64,000 bases of DNA from Dipetalonema caudispina (Eukaryota > Nematoda > Chromadorea > Rhabditida > Onchocercidae), in the NCBI GenBank assembly GCA_013365325.1, contig JABVXV010000167.1, positions 62,001-126,000 of the forward strand, given 5' to 3'. Below the pieces are notes generated by a model. The model was given only the letters and a program-made list of their open reading frames with translations, searched no databases and was not told the DNA's origin. A program made the position numbers and the translations under genes. Each line of letters starts with the position of its first letter. Within the stretch, counting starts at the first letter, position 1. This document shows positions 52,301 to 64,000 of the stretch, in pieces.

Positions 52301-55300
52301 AATGAAATGAAGAACTGTGAACAGAAGTTGTGTCACTCGCAAGATGATTTTCTAACGTTGGTTAGTCTTCGTTAGCAGTGAGGGTGCACTACCACGTACT
52401 GTGAAAACACCGATTTTTAAACGGAATTTTCAGAAGGATGATTATGAAAGGTTAGCAAAAGACAATCAGAACCTAAAAGAAAGAAGAGCTTTTCCTGAAA
52501 AACTAGAAGAATTGGACAGATATAGAAATCAAGTACTGGAATATTCCAAATGCATTACTGCACTGAGGCAAGCAGGTTTGGTAAGTCTTTTCGTGTTAGA
52601 AACATTCTTACTTTTTTTGGTAACTTGGATAGCGATATGAGGAAAATGATAATTTGTAATCATCGAAGTAAAACAAATGACAATTCGTAATGATAGAAAT
52701 GAGTTATTCTGATAATGGGAAATAATGATAACATTGGATAGTCGCTTTATCTATTTCTCTGCAGCAAATTTCAGGAAAAAGACCGCCGTTATGACTTGTT
52801 GGTTCAAAAATTCAAAAGGCTGAGGAAATGTATATCTTCTCGAAAAAATGGTGACACCGAGGAAGATAGGCAGTCTTCATTTGGTGGATCTGATTGTTCC
52901 GCTGAAAGTTCCATCTCATTAAATACTATTACAGAAGACTTGAACGAGGTAATCAGTCCTGAAAATATTTTTTTTTGAATTTTGGAAAAAATTAACCATC
53001 CTTGGATTGTTTCCACTTTAAAAATAACTTTTCCATTTAGATCAATTTAAAATCAAAGATATCAAAATCTGACAGACACATGAAAATATGCCAATATTAA
53101 CGTACTTACTAATTACAGGCATTGGATAAAGATATTGAAAATGGTTATCAACAAATCGCTCGCGAAGGTGAGCAACTTCGACGAACGTTGTCAGCACTAA
53201 AAACGGGTGAATATGGGCTTGAAGATGACCAGCTTCTAAGGCATCAGCTAATTTGCGCTCAAACAACAATTGCTCAACAACAGGTTGTCATCGAGCAGCA
53301 ACAATTACAAGTAAACTATACAAGTGATTTGTTACCACTTATTAAAACGAAACGTGATCTTAAGTAGCCCTGCATCTCATATGTGCTGCCGTTGGAAGGA
53401 TGCACTGCAGCATTTTGTGCTGTGGATAAATTATATGCGCTGCTCTTGAGAAAACCGCTCAACTCAACTTGAATCTCCTTGAGTAAGCAGCCTTAATTAC
53501 ACCTCATAATTACAGTTAACTTGGCTTTTCATTCGTCGTGGACGGTATAATTTGTATAAGTCGGCATAGTTTCATTTTATGTCGAACATCATCACGATTT
53601 CCCATCATTACAATCTCCCTGTCAATACTTATAAGGAAATTATCGAATGAACGGGATTCTGAAATCTGTTAGCTTTGCCTACTTGCAAACGTAACCAAAC
53701 AAAAACGGCATGATCAGCTGTTTGATTTATTTTGCTACGTTACTGTCGTAGCAACTGCGGCCAAGTATTTTTACTACATGCTCGATGAATTCAGCTAAAT
53801 TCAGGAAATTGATACCATAAAAAAGCAGTTATTCTTGCTGTGATTTGCTTCTTAATAACATTTTTACCTGCGACTAACAAAACTTGATGAGTGTTGAATG
53901 ACGAAGACAACTAGTCTGAATTAATGATCATAAGATCTTCTACTTTTATGGCTCACTGTTCACTACCTGATTTTCTGATGCACTGATGCAATGGGGTTTC
54001 GATCCCAGTTTCCTGATCTTAAGGTTGCGCGTAAATATATATACGAAGATATTGTATAAGTCATCTTGCAACTTCTATAAAAAAAAATGCTAATCCGAAA
54101 TTTTATGTTACAAAAACCCTCTACAGAAAAAGTTTCAAACATAATGTAGAGCAAAAGCTGAGAGGTCGAACCTAAACATTTGCCTAGAATGAGACTTTAA
54201 ATTCATCTAACTAGGAAAGTCAGTAATTCAGTCAGTAGCTTTAACATTTTTTAACGACCAAACCGCATCACTTATTGGGTTTGTATGAAACAATATATTC
54301 AAGATGCTATCTAATACATTTCACCTGTAAATGACTATTAGTTTAGTCGGAAAATACGATGGAATTGTTGGATAGTATCGCTAGGCTACAGGATCAGATC
54401 ATGGAACAACGCTCCAGGATGGAAAGCATGGAAGCAGAATTGATCGAATCCAAGGAAATGAATGAATTATTGGAATTTCAGATTCTAGAGAATAAAGAAA
54501 ACATGGAGCATGAATTTGAGGTGTGAAGCTTTGATTTCAGTTTGCTCTCCAAAACTGACTTTTCATTTGACATGTATACGCACATCGGTATGCTAATTGT
54601 ATTGTATTACCCACTAAATCTTGTCCGAATACTTCATTATTCCATACATGATGATAGTGGATAGTTGTAGCTGGTACCTAGAGAAATGTAAAGGATTCGA
54701 ATGTTTTGATTAGGGAAAATACAGCAATTAGGACTAGATTATGCGGAATAAATTGATAGTCAGCGTCATGGTGCTTTTCAGATGGCTGTGTAGAATCATC
54801 CAATCTGGCCAGTATCAGTAGGTATTCTGCCAAATAAGTGAGCAATTATTGTTGTTAGAAGATTCATGAAGTTGAGATTTTGTAACTGGAATTAGGTACC
54901 TCAACATTTGTAACTAGCGAACGCTACCTCACAATAAATACACAGTTTTGACAATAAGGAAAAATACATGATTCATTTGCAATTTGAAAAGTGCGACTCA
55001 GAAGTGCTATTCACGAATTTTTCATCTTAACTTTTACTCATGCCTTTCTCTTACATTCATTTATATTGTCCCTTTGGACGAGTAATGACAACAACCATTC
55101 CATTATGACTACTAATGCATTCCGATTTTATGGTTCTTAATTTTTTCCAAGATATGTTTTTCATTTTGAAATGTGCATGTTGAATTAATCTAAATCTGTT
55201 GCGATTATCACCCATAATAATAAAAACAAGAATGAAGTAAGGGTTTTTCGTCATTGTTCTATTGAAGAGATCCTGTACTAAGCTTTATTTAGGAACGACA

Positions 55301-58161
55301 AACACTGAAAGAGTCGGTAAGCAAGAATACGATGACGGATTCGTGGATAAGTGAAGAAGATGAGTGCACGTTTCTAAGTCAAATGCCATCTCTACCAGTA
55401 AGATTTAGGAAAAAATAACATTGATTTGAAATAATAAGAAGATATTTGTTCGTTTGTTCTTTTTTTTCTTCACAGGATTTCGGAGAAGTTTGCAATCGGA
55501 AATGCGAACTGATCAATCTGCGTCGATCAGCATTGTTGAATATGAAACAAAGAGAGCTCGTCCAACAAGTGCTTACCTACATCGAACATTTGGAAGACGT
55601 AGGTTATAATAACTTTTTGAATTTTTTAATCGTCTCTTCAAATTATTTCATTCTATAGGAACTATTCCTAACCACTCATGATGCGACATTACAATCAAGC
55701 AACAGTTTATTTGATTCTCAGTGCCTTTACATCTTCCAAAATTCCATTTTAGCAACTGTTGCATTTCAAAATAGATGCAGAACAGAAAATGTGTCAATTT
55801 GTACGGAAAGAAACTGAGAACGCAACAAAAATACAAGATCTTGAGGAACAAGTGGAACAGTCATATTCAAAACAAAAAAAGAAAGATGTTAGCCATTTTT
55901 TTTTTTATTACAAGCGGTCGAAATCGCTTCACGTATTCCTCAATACTTATGAATCGTTGATCAGAGCGAAAGAGGAGAACCACCACTAGTGCTAATAAAT
56001 TGGAAAAGGACGAGATTAAAATTCTTTTTTATCTATCGAGACGATTCTGCTGGCTAGGTTAGAAATGGAAAATCATTATTCTAAGGGAGCAGCAGGTGAG
56101 TGAAGAAGAGTCGTATATTATAGAACTATTTTCAGGATTTGCAGATGGAAATAGAAGCGCTGCGTAAACGAGAACTTGAACTCGATTCAGAAAAACAAAT
56201 GGTTTGTACATATTTTTGATATGTCCGATTTATTAAGCAGGTAAACCAAATCCATAATCCGTCAGAACTGCATTGAATTAAATTCAAATGAACTTGTTCA
56301 GCTGAATGGTGAAGTGAACAGGATGTCCAAAGAAATGGGTAAGTTGCGGTATCTTCTGCAACAGAAGGACGAACAATTGGTTCTGCAAGGCGACAAAAAC
56401 TCTGAACAAGGAAGGTTTGGGTGATCACTGATATTTTTCAAGCTTCTTGAAATTTTTTTGAAGTATCTAGCATTTCGATAGTAGCCAACGTATAAAATTT
56501 GCATAAGTGAATTGGTAATCTGAAAAGAATACTCACACTTTTGCTTACCGATGCTTTTATTTAAGTCGGATCGCTAAGCTGAAAACTCAAATGCAATTTT
56601 GTATGGATGAAAATAATGAATTACGCTGCCAGTTACGAAAATGCACAGAATCCTTACAACAGTTCGAGGTAAGTAACAGTGAAGCGGCGCTTACATTGCC
56701 GACAGTTCGTTCTTTTAATCGTTATTCTGAGGAACTGAGAGATTTAAATATTCAACGGCCTTTAAGGAAATTCTGGCAAAGAAGGAAGAAGAAATGAAAT
56801 TGTTGGAAAAGGAAAACGCTAGGTTACAGGTGGAGCACAGTACTGCGTTGGATGAAATACAGCGATTGAAGGATGATATAAGGCCTGAAGCAAAGTAAGT
56901 TAAGCGTACCCTTATATTTTGTGCAATCTTAACCGCCAGCTTACTTTCCATTTTACGCTAGAGGTATAAAAGGTCATTTGCAGTATTAGTCAGTAGTGGA
57001 CAGTCGTATCCCCTCACAATTCTATAACACATATGAGTCACTATTTCGGTTGATCGAAAATTCTCCCAATTGCAGGCACCATTTTTTAAACAATTCATGA
57101 GGAAAAATTACTATTACTTGAGCTAATCGTGCTGAATTAAATTGAAATATCTCAATTCCTATTAATTTTAGAACAGATTTGGAACGACGTTTTGAAGAAT
57201 ATCGCTACCGCCTTACGTGCGCTTTGAAAACGGTGCACGAGTACGAAGACGAAATTTCAAAACTGAGAAGTCGTGTGGCCAAACTGGAATCAAAAAATCA
57301 AGAAAGAAATGATGATACGGTGGTGGAATTAGAGCAAATTCGTGAATATAGCGAACAACTTGAGGAACAATTTACGGCTCAGGTTGGCATTATCGAGGCG
57401 CTGAAACGGAAAATTATGCAGGTGGATTCTACTTTTTTTATCATCGTTAGAATTAATTCCCCCGATAAAGTAGTGGTCCAGTCTTCTAAGAAGTAAAGCA
57501 TTAAAGATCCGGAAAATGGTAATATCTAAAGTGCGAGAGTGAACTGATCTCGCTACATAAGACCCTTTATTCTCTGTAGCCGTGTTTTCTTAGCTAGTTT
57601 ATTAACCACTTTATTTTCCACGAAATTCAATTACTTCAAATTAAATAACCAACATCTTTGTTAGACTTTTTTCTATCTATGACATCATAAACTTTTAAAA
57701 CGATGAAACTGAGGTGGAGATGCATTAATATCGATGCCGAATCTGGACTGTATAATATCATTAAGTAAGTAGCACAGATTCCGGTTTTGAAGAAGATCGT
57801 ACACATACATTTGCATCACCGCCACCGGATAAGAAATGGGAAGATGTGAAGTGCGAGGCACATGATACTCGATAGAGAAGGGTATCTTTTATTTAGCCGT
57901 ACCACACTCCCAGTTATCGTGAATTTTTATGTGTCTTATTTTGATTTATTTCAGCAAAAAGCGCTAACTGACTTTTTGTGGAGCATGACAGAAAGTGATG
58001 AGTTGAGCTTTGCAAAAGTAGAAGATAAACTAACCAGATTCAAATCGTCACAACAGGATGAAGCGGACTGCCAGTTGACGAATGCTGTCCAAAAGCTGTT
58101 AAGGCTTGTGTCAACTAATTGTGCTTATAGCTACAAAACGTTACCAACTACTCTTACCTGA
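49349..58161 (+). CDS. large coiled-coil protein, unknown function (about 777 aa)
   Basis: I do not recognise the family. Seventeen exons join in frame: 49349-49462 (candidate first exon, Ser-rich MASTSSSPSSSGYGTLS, after a TTTGCAG acceptor), 51934-52056, 52214-52360, 52434-52580, 52775-52948, 53119-53310, 54347-54520, 55293-55397, 55476-55598, 55753-55887, 56063-56095, 56136-56201, 56302-56414, 56566-56668, 56767-56894, 57172-57421 and 57955-58161. The protein starts at 51934 (739 aa) if the first exon is not used. Almost the whole length is heptad-like and rich in E, K, Q, L and R (for example ENGYQQIAREGEQLRRTLSA), broken by an acidic Ser-rich linker near residue 200-230. The C-terminal 68 residues are less repetitive (ALTDFLWSMTESDELSF). 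No signal peptide, membrane segment, motor or GRIP motif is seen. A scaffold, golgin-like or centrosomal role is only a guess. It is transcribed divergently from chitin synthase. Confidence 0.85.
50609..50645. repeat. (TTC) trinucleotide microsatellite
   Basis: About ten TTC/CTT units with one CGT break, within the long candidate first intron of the coiled-coil gene. The minus-strand poly-Arg frame it creates is not a gene. Confidence 0.9.
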
Positions 58162-61100
58162 TTTAAAATCATGTACTATAAATGTATTCATTGATTAATA
58201 CATGAATGAGTTGCATCATGTGTCACCGTATCCATGAAATAGCCTACATGTCTTACTTACGATACTGTTAACTACTTCAACTTGAAAGATTTGGCAAGCG
58301 CAATTTCTTGAAGTTTAAAGCTTGAAAAAAAAAAAAAGAAAAATCAATACTATCAAGAAGAGTTAGTCTCAAAAAAAGGCTGAATAATCCGTCTATTCTG
58401 GCAAACTGAATGCTGTCGTGGTTTTTTTAAGTTTGATTTGAAAAACCTTGCTTTAGACACTCTCGAATATTTGGTGAAAGTTGTTTACTTCCTTAGGAGA
58501 GGTTCTTCTTAAACGTTACACGATAATCTTGAGTCGCTTGTCAATAATAGAGTTGATCGTTGATGGGATGTATATATGAGTAAGGAAATTGAAACTATTG
58601 TCGAAGAATGAAACCAAAAAACACAAAACTACTACAGCTGAAATACAACCTCTAAAAGAACAACACTGAACTCATTGTTTGGTATAATATATATATAGTG
58701 AGGTAGGAGTGACAATACAAAGGACATTGTATTACAGTACTGTGATACAGTATGAGGAACAAGGATTATTGTGTGTCAATCCTTTCGCAAATATGGTTAG
58801 GGTGAATAACAAGGCGGATTGTTTTACCGTATCTCAGGTAAGGATGACTATAAACAAAATGATTTATGTTAGACATTGTAACTTTCCTCAATTATCAATT
58901 TATGTGACAATCATTCAAATTAATTTTATTTAGAAATACTTATCATAAAAAATTTTTGGATTCACGACAAATGCTGTTCTTCTGATGGCTGTATAAAAAA
59001 GCAATGGGGCCTCATTCAATCCGCCACTGCTGCATACCTTATATTCTGTTTCAAATTTTAGTTCCTAGACTTGATCCTTCAAACTTCTAAAAATTTTCAA
59101 AAACTTGAAAGCGCTTTTACAACTTATCATCGTACAGGTGGATTGCCAGAAGTGTTATTTCACCACATTAATTGTCACACAAACTAATGTCTTGATAAAG
59201 CAAGGTACTCTTAGTGTACATCAAAAATGTGATAACTCAGATATATTTGCTAAACAACAACAATATGGCTTATAATTCATTGTGGATTGGTTAGTACTAT
59301 AAGAATGGCTTAGTCCCTCATGCACAAGTCATACTGCGTGTTTTATCTCCTAACTTAATTTGGCGTGATCTGATTGATAGCAGTGTTTGACTTCTAAGGT
59401 TGGAAATGTTTGCGCTAGATCTGATGTTGTATTACAGATTTATGAATGCTTTTTTAGGTCTATCCAACCAGCTTAATTTACAGTCCATCAAAGAGACAAA
59501 AAACAGTAAAGCGTATACCAAATTGTCTATTCCATACATTTCTGATAAAACTCTGCTAGTTTGGTATAACATTCGAGGACATTTAGAAAAGGCACGCAAA
59601 TCTGGAAAAATAAAATTTTGTTTGTTATCTTCAAAATGAGCAGTGTTCATGGGAATAGAGTAGCATGACGGCAATGATGTATTATTTGGAGAGCGATTTT
59701 TGTCTTTTTTTCTTTGGTGGAAATGTTTTGTTCCCGGAATGATCTCATGTGATCAGTTGATAGCAAGGGTACAAGCACACACAATGGTGTGAAGCGAACT
59801 GAATGTTGTCTGTTTCAACCCACAATCATCCCATTTTTTTATGAATTATCTTTTGATTCTTCTTAAACTTTAGTTCAAATTTTCCAAAAATCAGAATAGA
59901 ACATGGTAAGAAAGACTGTTATGTAGGAGTGAATTGATTCATATATTGACCGAAGATTTCATTCCGGTTTGCATTCTAACTGAAAATATGACTAAACTTA
60001 TGAAATGCCGGGAGTATTTTTGAATCGTAGATAATAAGCATTGTTGTTAGAACGATTATTCAACTATAACCAGTAAGCCTAAAGCATTGTGTGATGCAAC
60101 ATTGACGTATCGTATCAGTAAAAGTGTGAAATATTAGCATTATATGTACAACTTCCTGATTTATAACCCTTACTCTTACCTGATCTCACAGTCTTATTTC
60201 GTCATGAAAACGAAAGGAGATGAACATATAAGGAAACGATGCTAGTTGGTGAAATAATTTCAGATTGGCTCCTCTTAGGAATTATCATTTTCCTATTATG
60301 TTATAAAACCGTCTTCATCATCCATACTCTTTCGTAATTCCATTGAATGAATGGCGTACATCATTCACGGTTCGTAAAAATTTGATCAAAATACCCAAGA
60401 ATTGTCTTTAAAAACATTAATCATTCAAACCCGCACCCAACAATTACGTTTTGCAATATTTATGATGATTCACACATTACTTTCATTTGTTGAGAAAAAT
60501 CTATTCCATCTTTTTTCAAATTCTAAAATTTAATTCTCTCAATATTTGGCTTCATGCCACGGAAACGATCATTGTTGTTGACGGAAACGTTGAAACGGAA
60601 GTATCGAAAATCGACTTGTCTGTTCTTCCTTTCTATTCATTGTTTCTGGTAAACAACAATTCGATGTGTTCAAACGTATTTTGGCTTTCATTTTTTTTTT
60701 TCTAAATTACTCGTTTTTAGTAAAACGATTGCTATTTTATTTTATCTTTTGTTAAAGCTTAAAATTAAATTTCCCTTCCAGTTTCATCCTGGATGCTATA
60801 ACTATGAGATTTCCTCTATAGATTAGTTGTCATTGTTTAAACAAGAAAAAACACCAATTTTCATCGTCAGTTCTGGCCACTTCGAAAAAGAATCGGAAAC
60901 ATTGCCAAAGATAAGCAGTTGACTGGTGCGAAATAACACAAATCATCGATGTAAATAACGATCATAAATTTATAGTAATGTTTTTTGGAATGAGATCTGG
61001 AACTGAGAGGTGGGATAGTGGAAGGGATAAGAGCAAGGGAGGACATATTAGGTCATCAGTATATCATTACTGCCAACGGTAAGCGATTCCTCAAAAATGA

Positions 61101-64000
61101 TTTCTGTCGCTGATAATATCATCATATCGAACGACATAACTTGCACTTCCGATTATGATCAATATTATTAATGCAATCTTTTTCTTTCTTCACCCGCACA
61201 ATAGATCATATGCTATATTGAGTAATTATCCGTCTTTAATGACCAATAGCCAAATAATCCCTCCGTCATTCAATTCCTTTCATTACTTGGTGTTTTTCCA
61301 AAATTTTAATCTCTCTCAGTGTTGTATGTTTTAGAGTGTTTCTCGTAGCATTTTCACAAACTTTTACTGAAAATACTAGGTTATTTTGGAACCGTAAACT
61401 TACACAGTAAGAAAGAGCACAACTACTTTTTCAAAGTGGAGGACTGAAAAATGTAAACAATTTTGGGAAAGCCTAAAATATGGAATACGATTCTGACAGT
61501 GCTTTATTATCAGTTGCGTATTTCAGAGTTCAGTAGTTAAAAAAAATGCAAATTCATTGATTCCAGAGGTTTTCACTTCACGGCAGCGTAACTGCCCAGC
61601 TACGTTCCATCTGATTCATTGAGTAAACAATAATGCCGTCTTTCAAGCACATTTTCTTGCTATCAGTTTCTCATTTAATAAGAAAAAAAAAAAAAAAAAA
61701 ATGCGAAATCACGATTAATTACCAAACAGTCAAGAAAAGAAAGGTGTTATGGCAAAGATGTTGTTGGGACCATTTCTTTCTACCCTTTATCTTATAATCA
61801 ATTAAATTACATTATCGTAATATCCACAGTAATAATCAAGGAGTATGCTACATTCGATATTTTCTTTCTAACAGTTACGCATTGCTTTTGTCACGCGAGA
61901 CAACTTTGAAACAATTTTTACTGATCTTAATAAGCAACAAACTATGCTACCTTAAATTTGAATAGGGACTGATTCGTGCAACTTTGATTTATTTTCAAAT
62001 TTGGAATTAAAAAGCTTCTTGCTATTAACTCTTAAATTCAGTTAAGTGTGCGACAGTTGTCATTATGCGGAGTTCCTTGTTTGTCTCATCGATAGAAGAT
62101 CAATATGACTATGAAGAGGACTAAGAAATCTTTATTAAAAATTTGTATCAGACATTTGCAATATATCACATCATCTGTTCTTCTACCTTTCCATGACCTT
62201 CAAATCATTTTGGAATTGTTCTCCAGACTTGCACTTCTGCATCTTGTAATTTGCATAGGTAGACGAGACGTGAAGTAACTGAAGATTAATATGTATTTTG
62301 ATGGTAATTTGACGAGGAATAGCCTATTAACTATTCTCAAATACTGCTTCAAATACGTAAATAAAGTAGTTTGAAGCATCATTTCTAGGACCATATTTTT
62401 GATTAGCTTTTTTTGGCAATTATTTCAAAGATATTCAGTTGGTAACCGAAGATTTCAAATGCTGGAGAAATTCCATGCTTTTTGTTGAAGCAGTTGAAAA
62501 AGTGCATCCACCTCAACATTCCAAATTGCTGGCATTTTTAGTGCTCTTCGGAACATAACAAAATTAAAATTTAATTTCATTCACTTTTTACGGGATCATT
62601 ACTCGTCTCAAATAAAATGCGAAAATTTCTTTCAAACATATATCTCCCCATCTTCTGTCGTGAAAATTTTCTCATACCATTTGCAAAAGTTTGTCAACAT
62701 TCAGGAATTTAACTTGTGGCTAAATGGTCAGTCGATAGAATGTTAGACAGTTGTATTTTTTGATTTAACACCCAATACTAGGGATTTCCAAAAAACCGAT
62801 TTAACTGAGCCGAGGATGTGAACAACGGCAGTAACAAAAATCACGGTTATTCGGCTCCCAATGACAGAATGAAAATATTCCCACGAAATTTTCAATGAAC
62901 CCATGATTAGTGTGGAGCTACTATAATTATAGATTTAGACAGTGATCCGCTAATTAATCATCGGTGCGCGGGAAATAATAGGGGATAGACAAAAATGTTT
63001 GACAACTTTCATTGAGTAGAATAATGAGAGTTGAAGATAGTTCCAGATAGAGTGCTAGCAACAACTATTGTGATCTCAAATTAGGTGCTGTTAGGTAGAG
63101 CCATGAAACAACTACATTTTCCAAAAAGTAAACATCACATTTGCAATTTTTATTGAACAAACTCCCGCTCATTTAATTTCAAATGTTGTGGACGAATATA
63201 GTGTCAGTGGACAAAATTCCGTAAACTGAACAATGTAAGTGATATCCGAAAAGCCGAAGACAGAAATATATTGATCATCGAAACCTGATGAAGAACTGCG
63301 ACAAAAATTAGATAACACTGACATTCCGACATGGTGGCTCCTTCTAATTTTTTTTCATTTTTATTGTGAAGAGAAGAAATTGTGAGGCAGAAAGAATTAC
63401 GGGCAGTAAATAAATTCTACTCAACCTTGCTATTTAAAAGAAACGATAAATTTTCTGTTCCACTATTGAAACATATTCGTTTCCTTATTTCGTAGACATT
63501 TCATACTCAAACTATTCAGACCTTAACTTCCTTCGTCACTTATTCTACTGAGCAACGTATTTTACTCTTTACTTCGTTTCAAGAGGATAAAAGGTCACAC
63601 TACTTGCTCAACTTCTATTATTGATTAATACTGAAGAGATGTTCGAGATGGCGGGAATGTCACCATATATTATATTCCTTTGAATAATAGAGACACACGA
63701 AAAGCAACAGATGGAGTAATCACCCTTTAAATAGAAAAAGAGTTATGGGTTCATTGGAATGTTATCCCCATGTAACCTTTGCTCTCAATTAAACTGCTAT
63801 TACTTGCAGGTGACGTGGATGGTACAGTTAAAGAGCCCTTGTTTTTTTTTTTTTTCTTTCTTGAACTATTTACACGACACGTGAATTTCGATTTTAAATT
63901 CCGTGTTTTCCCTACAACTTTCGTGAATGATCATCTATAGATCATAATTGGCGATGCAACGAAGAAGTGCTCGGTTGGATCAATGCTGTACTCATTAGTT
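58162..64000. other. Right-hand stretch with no recognised gene
   Basis: About 5.8 kb. Open frames are all under 80 codons, low in complexity and not flanked by convincing splice signals. It holds an A tract at 61683-61701 and a T tract at 63841-63855. Nothing else identified. Confidence 0.5.
61683..61701. repeat. poly(A) tract
   Basis: About 19 consecutive A, with no adjacent coding remnant recognised. Confidence 0.9.

Noticed and set aside
53980..54050. GGTTTCGATCCCA resembling a tRNA B box
   Set aside because: The T-arm pairs poorly, and no A box, acceptor stem or anticodon arm is found at the right distance.
1..64000. Spliced-leader RNA gene, CRISPR array, rRNA, transposase or reverse transcriptase
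   Set aside because: I looked for the nematode spliced-leader sequence, repeated spacers and the usual mobile-element protein motifs and saw none.

Overview
The window looks like nuclear DNA of a parasitic nematode, most likely a spirurid or filarial species. It is AT-rich. Genes are split by short introns with nematode-type TTTCAG or TTTTAG acceptors, acceptors often sit a few bases before the start codon, and the proteins are animal proteins that include an animal chitin synthase. The species is inferred from style and gene content only. I saw no bacterial operons, CRISPR arrays, rRNA, convincing tRNA or transposon coding genes.

Left part (1-26.4 kb), all on the minus strand. (1) 550-6193 is the N-terminal and proline-rich part of a C3G/RAPGEF1-type Rap exchange factor, whose catalytic end lies off the left edge. 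(2) 10955-12631 is a complete seven-exon MOB3-type MOB kinase activator (227 aa). (3) 14160-16874 is a ZIP13/SLC39A13-type zinc transporter, with a possible signal-peptide exon near 18.5 kb. (4) 21154-26368 is a complete ten-exon PiT/SLC20 sodium-phosphate cotransporter (509 aa).

Middle (26.4-34 kb) is a long stretch without a recognisable gene. It carries a (GA)28 tract, CTGT and TACA microsatellites, and one copy of an interspersed repeat.

Right part. (5) 34093-36645 (+) is a PTPDC1-type dual-specificity phosphatase. (6) It converges on 37627-45117 (-), a large chitin synthase gene of about 26 exons with a probable GC-AG intron inside the catalytic core. (7) 49349-58161 (+) is a gene for a roughly 777-residue coiled-coil protein that I cannot name; every exon joins in frame. 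From 58.2 kb to the end I see no gene.

The genes are unrelated single-copy housekeeping or developmental functions: Rap signalling, Hippo-type MOB scaffold, zinc and phosphate transport, phosphatase, chitin synthesis and a structural coiled coil. Nothing suggests they form one pathway. I did not find a clear new system. The items most worth a second look are the unnamed coiled-coil gene, the GC-AG intron with a possible seven-residue splice variant in chitin synthase, a His-to-Gln change in a PiT signature motif, and a small dispersed repeat family.
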